DNA from: JAXDMU01 sp963762435
GTDB taxonomy: Bacteria > Pseudomonadota > Alphaproteobacteria > ATCC43930 > CGMCC-115725
Direction of reading: 5' to 3'
NCBI GenBank assembly: GCA_963762435.1
Contig: CAVXLN010000030.1
Span: 124,001-188,000 of the forward strand
DNA: 64,000 nucleotides
This document shows, in pieces, positions 17,043-26,778 of this stretch. Each line of letters starts with the position of its first letter. Position 1 is the stretch's first letter. The notes beneath the pieces are model-generated. The model was not told the origin of the DNA, made no database searches, and saw only the letters and a list, made by a program, of their open reading frames with translations. The position numbers were made by a program, and so were the translations under genes.

Positions 17043-17711
17043 ATGATCGCGGGCACGGCTAACTTCGATGATAAGCGATCACTCAGGTCGCCGATCGTCT
17101 TCGTCGTCGACGACGACCTCTCCGTCCGTGAATCGCTCGCAGGCTTGGTCCGCTATGCCGGCTGGCAAGTCGAGACCTTCGCTTCGGCGCAGGAATTCCT
17201 CGCCCGCCCGGCGATACGGTCACCAAGCTGCCTTTTGCTTGATATCGGTCTTCCCGATCTCAATGGACTCGACCTGCAGCAGCGGGTTGCGATCGATCGG
17301 ATCGACATGCCGATCATCTTCATCACGGGCCACCGCGACATCCCGATGACGGTCCGGGCGATGAAGGCAGGGGCCGTCGAGTTTCTGCTCAAGCCGTTGC
17401 GTCAAGAGCTGCTCTTGGCGGCCATACGCGGCGCGCTCGCGCGCAGTGACACATTGATCGGCCAGGCGATGACGCTGGCGGCACTGCGCACCCGGTACGC
17501 GTCGCTCTCCAAACGGGAGCGGGAGGTCATGGCGCTGGTCACATCCGGCAAGCTGAACAAGCAGGTCGGTGGCGAGCTCGGCATCAGCGAGATTACCGTC
17601 AAAGTTCATCGCGGGCATGTGATGCGCAAGATGGAGGCTGCCTCGCTCGCGGATCTGGTGAGGATCGCCGCGAGCCTCCGTCGCACCTGTGAGGGGAGCG
17701 GCGCTGCGTAA
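17043..17711 (+). CDS. FixJ-family response regulator
   Basis: This 222-residue regulator has an N-terminal receiver (FVVDDDLSVRESL, phospho-acceptor Asp67 in LLLDIGLPDLNG, then ITG and LKP) and a C-terminal LuxR/FixJ helix-turn-helix (LSKREREVMALVTSGKLNKQ, SEITVKVHRGHVMRKM). It is very close to the regulator at 62366, with a nearly identical recognition helix. It starts a unit with a lone receiver (19-bp gap) and the giant sensor kinase. I infer that the kinase phosphorylates it and that it binds the GATACC-type boxes in this window; StyR/TodT, of the same family, bind ACC-NN-GGT palindromes. Confidence 0.93.
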   Translation: MIAGTANFDDKRSLRSPIVFVVDDDLSVRESLAGLVRYAGWQVETFASAQEFLARPAIRSPSCLLLDIGLPDLNGLDLQQRVAIDRIDMPIIFITGHRDIPMTVRAMKAGAVEFLLKPLRQELLLAAIRGALARSDTLIGQAMTLAALRTRYASLSKREREVMALVTSGKLNKQVGGELGISEITVKVHRGHVMRKMEAASLADLVRIAASLRRTCEGSGAA

Positions 17712-17730
17712 TTGCCTTTAAGGTTGAGCG

Positions 17731-18147
17731 ATGGCGACTTTGCATGAAACAACGGCCGGACCAGGTGACCCGAAGGCGAATTCGCTGATCTCGGTCATCG
17801 ACGATGATGAGTCGGTGCGCGAGGGTATCGAAGGGCTCATGAATTGGCTGGGGCTCAGGGTCAAATCGTTCTCGACGGCGATTGAGTTCTTGGGATCTCC
17901 CGAGCTTTTGGACAGCTCGTGCATCATCGCGGACGTGCAAATGCCGCAAATGACCGGGATCGAGCTGTATGATTGTCTGCGGGCGCGGGGCTACAACGTT
18001 CCAACGATCCTGATTACGGCCTACCCGGATGACCAGGCCCGGACCCGCGCATTGGCCGTCGGCGTGATCTGTTACCTGGGCAAGCCCTTCGATAAGGACG
18101 ATCTGATCGGATGCGTCCGCTCTGCTCTGCAATCCCCATCCGCATGA
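17731..18147 (+). CDS. Single-domain response regulator receiver
   Basis: The 138 residues are a receiver domain only: VIDDDESVREGI, phospho-acceptor Asp68 in IIADVQMPQMTG, ITAYPDD and LGKPFDKDD. No output domain follows. It lies between the FixJ-type regulator and the sensor kinase. It may act as a phosphate sink or relay for the kinase, as seen for lone CheY/FixJ-like receivers in alphaproteobacteria. The end of the protein is a normal receiver end and not a truncation. Confidence 0.92.
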   Translation: MATLHETTAGPGDPKANSLISVIDDDESVREGIEGLMNWLGLRVKSFSTAIEFLGSPELLDSSCIIADVQMPQMTGIELYDCLRARGYNVPTILITAYPDDQARTRALAVGVICYLGKPFDKDDLIGCVRSALQSPSA

Positions 18148-18185
18148 CCACGAACCGTGGCCGGATCATGCGCCTCGGCGGATAG

Positions 18186-21100
18186 ATGAAGCCCCATATC
18201 CCGGATGCTGGTGCAGGGGATGTTGCCCCTCTCCAAGTGCTGTGGGAGGACGGCGAGCGCGTCTTCTGTAGGGTGTCGGGCGACGACGCTGGCGGCGAAC
18301 GGCGTACCTTCATGGCCGTTGTTCCAGCTACGGAGCATCCCTCAACCATAAGCCTTGACCGCCTCGCACACGAATTCGGCCTGAAGGACCATCTCGACGG
18401 GCCGTGGGCGGTTCGTCCTTTGGATCTCGTCCGGGATCGCGGCAGAACCATGCTGATGCTCGACGACCCGGGCGCCGAGCCGCTGCAGCGCCTCCTGGGC
18501 GCTCCAATGGAATTATCCAGGTTCCTCCGTCTCGCGGCCGCACTGGCGGCGGCGTTGCGCGGACTGCACGAACGCGGCCTCATTCACAAGGATATCAATC
18601 CCGCGAACCTGCTGGTCGACGCTGCCACCAACCAGGTCTGGCTGACCGGCTTTGGCGTCGCCTCGCGGCTGCCGCGCGAGCGCCAGGCGCCGACACCGCC
18701 CGAATTCATCGCCGGATCACTGCCCTACATGGCGCCCGAGCAGACCGGACGGATGAACCGCTCCATCAATTCGCGGAGCGATCTCTATTCGCTTGGCGTC
18801 ACGCTCTACGAAATGTCGACCGGCCGGCTCCCTTTCACCGCATCCGACCCGATGGAATGGGTGCATTGCCAGATCGCAAGACAGCCGGTGCCGCCTCGCG
18901 AACGGGTGTCGGACATCCCCGGCCCCGTCTCGGCCATCATTATGAAGCTGCTCGCCAAAACCGCTGAGGAGCGATACCAGACGGCGGTCGGCCTGGAGCG
19001 TGATCTTCAGCGGTGCCTCGAGGAATGGCAAACCCATGGCCGGATCGGCGCGTTCCGGCTCGGTCAGGATGATTTGCCCGACCGGCTGCTGATTCCCGAG
19101 AAACTCTACGGGCGCTCGCGCGAAGTCGCGGCATTGCTCGACACATTTCAGAATGTCGTCGCGACCGGCGCGCCGGAGCTGGTTCTCGTCTCGGGATATT
19201 CCGGCATCGGCAAATCCTCGGTGGTGAACGAGCTTCACAAAGTCCTCGTTCCGCCCCGCGGCCTCTTCGCCGCCGGCAAGTTCGATCAGCACAAGCGGGA
19301 CATCCCTTACGCCACGGTGGCGCAAGCTTTTCAAGGGCTGGTCCGACAGATCCTCGGCAAGAGCGAGGCAGAGCTCCAGCGCTGGCGGGCGGCGCTTGGC
19401 GAGGCCCTGGGCTCGAACGGCCGGCTGATCGTGGACCTCATCCCCGAGCTCGAGCTCATCATCGGCCAGCCGCCGCCGGTTGCCGATCTGCCGCCGCAAG
19501 AGGCCAAGCGCCGGTTCCAGGCGGTGCTGCGGCGTTTCATCGGAGTCTTCGCGCGCCCGGAGCATCCGCTGGCGCTGTTCCTCGACGATTTGCAGTGGCT
19601 CGACCCCGCGACGCTCGACTTGCTCGAGGATCTGCTGACGGGGGGCGACATCCGGCATCTGCTGTTGATCGGCGCCTACCGCGACAACGAGGTCGATGCC
19701 GCTCATCCGCTGATGCGCAGGCTCGAGGCGATCCGCCGAACCGCTGCGCCGGTCCGAAATATCGTCTTGGCGCCGCTCGGTTATCGCGATCTCGGGCAGT
19801 TGATCGGCGACGCCCTGCACTGCAAGCAGGAGCACGCGCGCCCGCTCGTGCAGATCATCGACGAGAAGACCGGCGGCAATCCGTTCTTTGCAACTCAGTT
19901 TCTCCATGCGCTCGCGGATGAAGCGCTGCTGGCCTTCGATCACGCGGAAAAGCGATGGTCCTGGGATTTGGCTCGCATCCACGCGAAACGCTACACCGAC
20001 AACGTGATCGACCTCATGATCGCCAAACTGGGTCGCTTGCCGGCCGAAACGCTGGCAGTGCTCCGCCAGTTCGCTTGCGTCGGTTTCCGTGCCGATTTCG
20101 CACTCCTGGCAACGGTCTGCCAGACCTCTCCGGCAGAGCTGCACGACAGAATTTGGGAAGCCGTTCGAGCCGGGCTCGTGCTCCGTTTGGAGGACTCCTA
20201 TGCGTTCCAACACGATCGCATCCAGGAGGCGGCCTATTCTCTGATCCCTGAGGATTCGCGCGCCGAAGCCCACCTTCGGATCGGTCGGCTGCTCCTTGCG
20301 CATACGCCGGCCGACAAGCACGAAGAGGTGATTTTTGAGATCGTAAGCCAGTTCAACCGAAGTCTGGCATTGATCACCTCGCAAGACGAACGCGAGCAAC
20401 TGGCCGAGCTCAATCTCGTTGCCGGCAAACGCGCCCAAGCCTCGTCCGCCTATATGGCCGCCTTGAATTACCTGACCGCAGGCGCCGCGTTATTGACGGA
20501 GAATAGTTGGCAGCAGCGTCGGGAGCTCCGCTTTGCCTTGGAACTGGCCAGGGCGCATTGCGAGCTCGCGGCCGGAATGATTGCGGAGGCCGAACAGCGT
20601 TTGCACAGCCTCTCGATTCGTGCCGTTACAACCGCCGAGCGCGCCGCGGTGACCTGCCTTCAAGTTGATCTCTACGAGGGCAGCGGTCGTACCGCTGAGG
20701 CAGTCGCTGTGGGCTTGCGTGCATTACGACAGGTGGGTGTCGATTTTCCGGAACGTCCGACGGAAGCCGATGCTCGACGCGCCTATGACAGCATCTGGAC
20801 CCGGCTGGGCGCTCGCGCGATCGAGGATCTCATCCATCTGCCGGTCATGAGCGACCCGGACTCGCTGGCTGCTCTGGATCTTCTGATGAGGATCTCGCTT
20901 CCGGCGCATTACCTTGACGCCCATCATCTGTATTCAGTGGCTATTTGCAGGGCTGTCAGCTTGGGTCTCGAGCAGGGTCACAGCGAGGCATCTTGTGCCG
21001 CTTACGCGGCGCTGGGCACGATAGCAGGGCCCAAATTTGGCCAGTTCGACGCGGGTTACCGCTTCGCACAATTGGGGTGCGAATTGGCGGAGCGGCCGGG

Positions 21101-23723
21101 ATGGCAGCGCTTTCAAGTCAGGACATTCGCGGTATTCGGTTTCATCGCGCCATGGACTCAGCATGTGCGAAAGGGGCGCGAGTTCCTATCTCGTGCCTTC
21201 GATCTTGGCAGCCGGATCGGTGACATCAGCAGCGCGGGATATGCTTGCGGCGCGCTGACGAGCAACGATCTCGCGGCCGGCGCCCCATTGATCGAGACGC
21301 AGGGGCAAGCTGAGCACGGGCTCGCCGTTATCCGCAAAATTGGCTTCACAACACTCGAGGGTTGGTTTCTGGGGCAACTCGGCCTCATCCGCAGCCTGCG
21401 GGGACTAACCACCCGGCTTGGCTGCTTCGACGACGCTGCGTCCCGTGAAACGGATATCGAGCATGATCTGGCTGGCAAGCGCGCGCTGGCGCTCCCGGAA
21501 TGCTGGTACTACATCCGCAAGCTGCAGGCGCGTTTCCTCGCGGGCGAATACGCGGGTGCGTTGCAGGCGGCTTCCAGGGCACAGCCGATGATCGGGAGCA
21601 CGCACTCTCTTTTGGAGGTGGTCGAGTACCGCTTCTATGACGCGCTTTGCCATGCGGCGGTGCATGAATCCACTGCGTCCGAGGACCGCGAATTTCATCG
21701 CGCGAGGCTAGCGGAACACGTGGAGAAGCTCGACGCCTTGGCACTCGTTTGCCCTGAAAATTTTGCCAACCGTGCGGTACTCATCGGAGCGGAGTTGGCG
21801 CGGATCGAGAGCCGGGACGCCGATGCCATGCGCCTGTACGAGCAAGCCGTTCGATCGGCCCGCGACAACGGCTTCGTCCACAACGAGGCGCTAGCTTGCG
21901 AAACGGCGGCGCGCTTCTACGCCGCGCGCGGCTTCGAGGACATCGCCGAGATGTATCTCGTGAAAGCCCGCGACGGCTACAGGCGCTGGGGTGCGGACGG
22001 CGTGGTGCGGCGACTGGAGGAGCGCTATCCACACTTGGCCAAGGCCGATCCGAGCGGTGCCGCGGGCGTGCCGATGCCGCTGGATCGGCAGCTCGATGTC
22101 GCCGCTATCGTGAAGGCGTCGCAAGCGTTGTCCGGCGAGATAATGCTGCCGAGCTTGATCGAGCGGCTCATGACGATCGCGTTGCAGGATGCCGGGGCCG
22201 AGCGGGGATTGCTGATCCTGGTCCGGGATGGCGAGCCACGGATCGAAGCGGAGGCCACCACCGGCGTGGCCGAGATCAAGCTCCAGGTTCGGCAGTCAGC
22301 GATCACGCCGTCGGATCTGCCGCGATCCGTGCTGCACTACGCGCTGCGCACACAGGAGCGCGTGCTATTGGATGATGCCTCGTCCGACAAGCTCTATTCC
22401 GCGGACGAGTATGTGCGGGCGAAGCGCTCAAGGTCGGTCCTGTGCCTGCCGATCGTCAGGCAGGGAAAGCTCGTCGGCGCGCTTTATCTGGAGAACAGCC
22501 TGGTTCCAGGCGCTTTCACGCCGGAGCGGGTCGCGGTACTGGAGCTGCTGGCGTCGCAAGCCGCAATTTCATTGGAGAATGCCGCCCTCTATACCGATCT
22601 GCAACGCAGCGAAGCTTTCCTCGCCCAGGGGCAAAGGATAAGCCACACCGGGACCTTCGGCTGGAGTGTTGCGAGCGGAGAGTTTTACTGGTCGGCGGAA
22701 AATTACAATATCCTTGAATATGATCGAAGTGTCCAAGCCTCCGCGGACCTCGCATTGCAACGAATGCATCCCGGCGACAGAGATCATGTTCGGCAGCTTC
22801 TCGACGATGCGATGCGGGAAAAGAAGGATTTCGACAGTGAACATCGCTTGCTGATGCCGGACGGCAGAGTGAAGCACGTCCACACGACCGGCCGAGCGGT
22901 GAATACGGGCAGTCTCGACTTTGTGGGTGCCGTTCGCGACATCACGGAACGGGTGCGGTCAGAGAAGGCGGCGCGCGAGAGCGAGCGCCGATATCACGAG
23001 GTCCAGTTGCAGCTGGCGCACGCAAACCGGGTCGAGACGTTGGGACATCTCTCAGCATCGATCGCGCATGAGCTGAACCAGCCGCTGTCGGGCGCTGTCT
23101 TGAGCGCCGAAACCGGCTTGCTATGGCTGAGCGGCGAGCAGCCGAACATACCGGAAGCCCAAAAGGCGTTTGCTCGTGTCATCCGGGACGGCAATCGCGC
23201 GAGCGAAATCTTCCGAAGGATCCGGACGCTGATAAAAAAGGCGCCGACACAGAAAGATAGGCTGGACATCAACCAGGCGACGCTCGAGATCGTCGGCCTG
23301 ACGCATGGCGAAGCCGCCGACAACGGGGTGCGGGTCCAAACCCGGCTGCAGGAGGGGCTGCCGCTGTTTCAGGGCGACCGGGTTCAATTGCAGCAAGTGA
23401 TCCTGAATCTGATCATGAACGCTCTCGATGCCATCGGAAGCCGCGATACCGGCCCACGGGAAATTCTGATCAGCACGGCCAACACCGATTCCGGCGACAT
23501 CCATGTGTCCGTGCAGGATTCAGGGCCTGGCGTCGATCCGGCGACCATCGACCGTATCTTCGACGCCTTCTATACGACCAAGGCCGACGGGCTGGGGATG
23601 GGTCTCTCGATCTGCCGCTCGATCATCGGGGCGCATGGCGGGAAGCTGTGGGCAGCCACAGGCATCCGCCGCGGCGCAGTCTTCCAGTTCACGGTGCCCG
23701 TGGTCGAGCCCGACAGCGCGTGA
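18186..23723 (+). CDS. Trifunctional Ser/Thr kinase-like/AAA ATPase/GAF-PAS sensor histidine kinase
   Basis: This 1845-residue signalling protein reads in order: protein-kinase-like domain (about 20-290), STAND-type AAA ATPase (Walker A GYSGIGKS at 337, Walker B LFLDDLQWLD near 467), long helical repeat region (about 700-1290), GAF (about 1315-1470), PAS (about 1480-1590), and histidine kinase. The phospho-acceptor is His1628 in SIAHELNQPLSG; N-, G1- and G2-boxes follow (NLIMNALDAI, DSGPGVDP, GLGMGLSICRS). In the kinase-like domain HKDINPAN is kept near 135, but the DFG motif reads GFG near 155, so Mg-dependent phosphotransfer there is doubtful. No transmembrane segment is seen, so it is probably cytosolic. 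It follows the two response regulators by 38 bp and is their likely partner. Confidence 0.92.
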   Translation: MKPHIPDAGAGDVAPLQVLWEDGERVFCRVSGDDAGGERRTFMAVVPATEHPSTISLDRLAHEFGLKDHLDGPWAVRPLDLVRDRGRTMLMLDDPGAEPLQRLLGAPMELSRFLRLAAALAAALRGLHERGLIHKDINPANLLVDAATNQVWLTGFGVASRLPRERQAPTPPEFIAGSLPYMAPEQTGRMNRSINSRSDLYSLGVTLYEMSTGRLPFTASDPMEWVHCQIARQPVPPRERVSDIPGPVSAIIMKLLAKTAEERYQTAVGLERDLQRCLEEWQTHGRIGAFRLGQDDLPDRLLIPEKLYGRSREVAALLDTFQNVVATGAPELVLVSGYSGIGKSSVVNELHKVLVPPRGLFAAGKFDQHKRDIPYATVAQAFQGLVRQILGKSEAELQRWRAALGEALGSNGRLIVDLIPELELIIGQPPPVADLPPQEAKRRFQAVLRRFIGVFARPEHPLALFLDDLQWLDPATLDLLEDLLTGGDIRHLLLIGAYRDNEVDAAHPLMRRLEAIRRTAAPVRNIVLAPLGYRDLGQLIGDALHCKQEHARPLVQIIDEKTGGNPFFATQFLHALADEALLAFDHAEKRWSWDLARIHAKRYTDNVIDLMIAKLGRLPAETLAVLRQFACVGFRADFALLATVCQTSPAELHDRIWEAVRAGLVLRLEDSYAFQHDRIQEAAYSLIPEDSRAEAHLRIGRLLLAHTPADKHEEVIFEIVSQFNRSLALITSQDEREQLAELNLVAGKRAQASSAYMAALNYLTAGAALLTENSWQQRRELRFALELARAHCELAAGMIAEAEQRLHSLSIRAVTTAERAAVTCLQVDLYEGSGRTAEAVAVGLRALRQVGVDFPERPTEADARRAYDSIWTRLGARAIEDLIHLPVMSDPDSLAALDLLMRISLPAHYLDAHHLYSVAICRAVSLGLEQGHSEASCAAYAALGTIAGPKFGQFDAGYRFAQLGCELAERPGWQRFQVRTFAVFGFIAPWTQHVRKGREFLSRAFDLGSRIGDISSAGYACGALTSNDLAAGAPLIETQGQAEHGLAVIRKIGFTTLEGWFLGQLGLIRSLRGLTTRLGCFDDAASRETDIEHDLAGKRALALPECWYYIRKLQARFLAGEYAGALQAASRAQPMIGSTHSLLEVVEYRFYDALCHAAVHESTASEDREFHRARLAEHVEKLDALALVCPENFANRAVLIGAELARIESRDADAMRLYEQAVRSARDNGFVHNEALACETAARFYAARGFEDIAEMYLVKARDGYRRWGADGVVRRLEERYPHLAKADPSGAAGVPMPLDRQLDVAAIVKASQALSGEIMLPSLIERLMTIALQDAGAERGLLILVRDGEPRIEAEATTGVAEIKLQVRQSAITPSDLPRSVLHYALRTQERVLLDDASSDKLYSADEYVRAKRSRSVLCLPIVRQGKLVGALYLENSLVPGAFTPERVAVLELLASQAAISLENAALYTDLQRSEAFLAQGQRISHTGTFGWSVASGEFYWSAENYNILEYDRSVQASADLALQRMHPGDRDHVRQLLDDAMREKKDFDSEHRLLMPDGRVKHVHTTGRAVNTGSLDFVGAVRDITERVRSEKAARESERRYHEVQLQLAHANRVETLGHLSASIAHELNQPLSGAVLSAETGLLWLSGEQPNIPEAQKAFARVIRDGNRASEIFRRIRTLIKKAPTQKDRLDINQATLEIVGLTHGEAADNGVRVQTRLQEGLPLFQGDRVQLQQVILNLIMNALDAIGSRDTGPREILISTANTDSGDIHVSVQDSGPGVDPATIDRIFDAFYTTKADGLGMGLSICRSIIGAHGGKLWAATGIRRGAVFQFTVPVVEPDSA

Positions 23724-25115
23724 TTACGAATCGTGCCTCAGCACGATCATCTTCTCCGGGGCCATTTCCTTCATGGTCCACGGGATTCCGCCGATGCCAT
23801 AGCCGGATTGACGGCGCCCCGCGAACGGCATCCAGTCGGTGCGGAACGCCGTGTGGTCGTTGATCATGACCGCGGCGGCGTCGAGCCGCCGGGCGGCGCG
23901 CAGCGCGGGGCCGATCTCGCTCGAGAAGACGCTGGCCTGAAATGCCACCGGCAGCGCATTGGCGATATCGATCGCCTGGTCGAGCTCGCGGAACCCGTAG
24001 ACGCAGGTCAGCGGGCCGAAGACTTCGAGCTGCGAAACCTTGGCGTCGGTGGGCGGGTCGATGAGGATCGCGGGCTTGAGCGTGGTCGCGGTGAGGCGGC
24101 CGCCGCCGATCAGCTGCCCGCCGCCAGCCACCGCCTCCTCGATCCAGGCTGTCACGCGATCCGTCTCGCGCGGCAGGATCAACGGCCCGACCTCCGTCTC
24201 CGGCCGCAGCGGATCGCCGGTGTGCAAGGCGGCGACCCGCGCCGACAGACGCTCGACGAACTCGGCCTTGATATCCTCATGGACGAAGATGCGCTGGACC
24301 GAAACGCAGACCTGGCCGGCGTGGTAATAGCCGCCCTTCACGATCGGCTCGATGATCGATGGCAGGGGGGCACTGCGATCGACGATCACGGGCGCCGCCC
24401 CGCCATGCTCGAGCGCACAGCGCGTGCCGGGCGCCAGCTTGCTGCGCAGGTACCAGCCGACCCGCGCCGAGCCGATGAAGCTCAGGAAAGCGACGCGCGG
24501 ATCGGTCGCAAGCCGTTCCGCCAGCGCATTGTCCTCGGTGATGAGCGCCTGGCACCACCCGTCGGGCAGGCCGGCTTCGTGCAGCAATGCCACCAGCTCG
24601 AGGCAGCAGAGCGGAGTCGGCGCCGCCGGCTTGATGATGACCGGGCAGCCGACGGCGATCGCCGGGGCCACCTGATGGATGATCAGGTTGAGCGGGTGGT
24701 TGAAGGCCGATATGGCGGCCACGACCCCGATCGGTTCCTTGGTCGTGAAAGCCCATCTTCCGTCGCTGGCCGGCGTCAGCCCCATTGGGATCTCGCGCCC
24801 GGCGAAATTGCGCAGCTCCTCGGCGGCGTCGCGCAAGCCGTCGACGGCACGGGCCGCTTCGACCAGCGCATCCGTGAGCGGCTTGCCGCCCTCCTGGGCG
24901 ATGAGCTTGGCGAAATTCTGCTGCCTTTGCGCCAGCAGGCCTGCGGCCCGTTGCAGGATCGCGCTGCGTTCATAGGGCTTCAGCCACCCATCGCGCGAAC
25001 GCAGCGTCCGGGCGGCGATCGCGAGCTTGGTCTCGAGTGCCGCGGCGTTGTCGGCCGGGACCTCTCTGACGAGGGCGCGGTCATAAGCCTGCACGACCTG
25101 ATATGTCTCGGACAT
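23724..25115 (-). CDS. NAD(P)-dependent aldehyde dehydrogenase
   Basis: The 463-residue protein is a full aldehyde dehydrogenase: cofactor segment AISAFNHPLNLIIHQVAPAI, PVIIKPAAPTPL, catalytic Glu in ALEHGGAAP (usual ELGG replaced by EHGG) and catalytic Cys in HAGQVCVSVQR. It is nearest the lactaldehyde/phosphonoacetaldehyde-type ALDHs by pattern. It is the second gene after the TPP enzyme with a 9-bp gap, so one transcript is likely. The substrate is not fixed by sequence. It converges on the sensor kinase gene with no spacer. Confidence 0.9.
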   Translation of the reverse strand: MSETYQVVQAYDRALVREVPADNAAALETKLAIAARTLRSRDGWLKPYERSAILQRAAGLLAQRQQNFAKLIAQEGGKPLTDALVEAARAVDGLRDAAEELRNFAGREIPMGLTPASDGRWAFTTKEPIGVVAAISAFNHPLNLIIHQVAPAIAVGCPVIIKPAAPTPLCCLELVALLHEAGLPDGWCQALITEDNALAERLATDPRVAFLSFIGSARVGWYLRSKLAPGTRCALEHGGAAPVIVDRSAPLPSIIEPIVKGGYYHAGQVCVSVQRIFVHEDIKAEFVERLSARVAALHTGDPLRPETEVGPLILPRETDRVTAWIEEAVAGGGQLIGGGRLTATTLKPAILIDPPTDAKVSQLEVFGPLTCVYGFRELDQAIDIANALPVAFQASVFSSEIGPALRAARRLDAAAVMINDHTAFRTDWMPFAGRRQSGYGIGGIPWTMKEMAPEKMIVLRHDS

Positions 25116-25124
25116 GGCAACCTC

Positions 25125-26762
25125 CTAGATGACGGGCAGCCGCTCGCGCAGCTCGTCGACGAGCACCCGCGTGTTTTCCGAATAGTCGATCGGGACCACG
25201 ACGAGATGGACGCCGCCGCCGGCGAAGGCCGCCTCGAGCGCCGGCCTCAGCGCTTCCACCGAGTCCACGCGCGTTCCCTTGGCGCCATAGGCTTCGGCGT
25301 ATTTAACGAAGTCCGGATTGTTGAAGGTCATGCCGAAATCGGCGAAGCCGTCCACCGCCTGCTTCCAGCGGATCATGCCGTAGGCGTGGTCCTCGATGAC
25401 GAGCACGACCAAATCGAGCTTGAGCCGGACGGCCGTTTCCAGCTCCTGGCTGTTCATCATGAAGCCGCCGTCGCCGCACACCGCCATGACGCGGCGCTGG
25501 GGATAGAGCAGTGCCGCCATGATCGCGGATGGCAATCCTGCACCCATGGTCGCCAGCGCATTGTCGAGCAGCAGCGTGTTGGCGACCTGCGTGCGGTAGT
25601 TCCGCGCGAACCAGATCTTGTACATGCCGTTGTCGAGGGCGAGGATGCCGTCGGGCGGCATGACCTGCCGGATGTCGTGCACCAGCCGCTGCGGTGTCAG
25701 GCGCGCCTCGGTGGCGCGCGCCGCGATCCGGCTCAGGATGCCTTCACGGAGCGGCAGGAGCGCCTCGGCATGGGGAATCTTGCCCGCAACCCGGTCGGCG
25801 AGGAGCCGGAGCGACGGGCCCAGATCGCCGATGACCTCCGTCTGCGGGAAATAGACCTGCTCGACGCTGGCCGGCTGGTAGCCGATATGGATGACCTGCG
25901 GCCCCTCCATCCCCATGAAAAATGGCGGCTTCTCGACCGTGTCGTGGCCGATGGTGATGATGAGGTCGGCCCGCTCGATCGCCTCGTGCACATAGTCGCG
26001 CGCGGACAGTGCTGCCGTGCCCATATAGAGCTCGGTGCCGCCCGGCACGGTGCCCTTGCCCATCTGCGTCGTGAAATAGGGGATGCGCGAGCGCACGACG
26101 AACTGCGCGAGATCGGAGCTCGAGCGTGGCCGCGATGCGGCCGCCCCCAGCATGACGAGCGGCCGTTCGGCCTTCATGATGAGCGCCGCCGCCCGATCGA
26201 GTGCGGCCTCGCTTGCCAGCGGAATCTCGACCGGATGCGGCGGGATCAAGCCCGGATCCGCGGTTTCCGCGGCCGCGATGTCTTCCGGCAGCTCCAGATG
26301 GACCGGTCCCGGCCGCTCCTGCTGGGCGATGCGGAACGCCTCGCGCACATTCGTCGGCACCGTGGCGGGCGAGACGATCTGGTGGGACCATTTGGTCAGC
26401 GGCTTCATCACCGCGACCACATCCACGATCTGGAACTGCGCCTGCCGTGACGACAGGATGCCCTTCTGGCCGGTGATCATGATCATCGGCATGGCGCCGA
26501 GCTGGGCATAGGCTGCCGCCGTCGTGAGATTGAGCGCACCCGGCCCCAGCGTCGTGAGGCAGACGCCGGGGCGCCCGGTGAGCCTGCCGTGCGTGGCGGC
26601 CATGAAGGCGGCGGCCTGCTCGTGTCGGGTCAGGATGAGCTTGATCGAGGACCGGCGCAGCGCCTCGACGACGTCGAGATTCTCCTCGCCCGGGATGCCA
26701 AAGATCCGATCCACCCCCTCATTCTCGAGAGCGGCAACCAGCAGTTCAGCACCTTTCGGCAT
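25125..26762 (-). CDS. Acetolactate synthase-like ThDP enzyme (large subunit type)
   Basis: The 545-residue ThDP enzyme begins MPKGAELLVAALENEGVDRI, with catalytic Glu48 in TRHEQAAAF. It continues through TTLGPGALNL, a central FAD/NAD-like domain and the C-terminal ThDP motif GDGGFMMNSQELETA ending in EDHAYGMI. No regulatory subunit is adjacent, so this is not the standard IlvBN pair. Its operon partner is an aldehyde dehydrogenase, with an aldo/keto reductase just upstream on the same strand, which points to carbonyl metabolism. I chose ATG 26762; the longer frame has no homology. Decarboxylation or carboligation of a 2-oxo acid is inferred. Confidence 0.88.
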   Translation of the reverse strand: MPKGAELLVAALENEGVDRIFGIPGEENLDVVEALRRSSIKLILTRHEQAAAFMAATHGRLTGRPGVCLTTLGPGALNLTTAAAYAQLGAMPMIMITGQKGILSSRQAQFQIVDVVAVMKPLTKWSHQIVSPATVPTNVREAFRIAQQERPGPVHLELPEDIAAAETADPGLIPPHPVEIPLASEAALDRAAALIMKAERPLVMLGAAASRPRSSSDLAQFVVRSRIPYFTTQMGKGTVPGGTELYMGTAALSARDYVHEAIERADLIITIGHDTVEKPPFFMGMEGPQVIHIGYQPASVEQVYFPQTEVIGDLGPSLRLLADRVAGKIPHAEALLPLREGILSRIAARATEARLTPQRLVHDIRQVMPPDGILALDNGMYKIWFARNYRTQVANTLLLDNALATMGAGLPSAIMAALLYPQRRVMAVCGDGGFMMNSQELETAVRLKLDLVVLVIEDHAYGMIRWKQAVDGFADFGMTFNNPDFVKYAEAYGAKGTRVDSVEALRPALEAAFAGGGVHLVVVPIDYSENTRVLVDELRERLPVI

Positions 26763-26778
26763 GGGCGATCTCCTAAGT

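Noticed and set aside
18148..18160. CCACG-AAC-CGTGG hairpin between the lone receiver and the giant kinase
   Set aside because: A 5-bp stem without a T-run in a tight operon gap is within chance expectation.
23733..26450. A 905-codon open frame opposite the aldehyde dehydrogenase and acetolactate synthase-like genes
   Set aside because: Both minus-strand genes have full motifs and good ribosome sites; the plus-strand translation has no recognisable fold.
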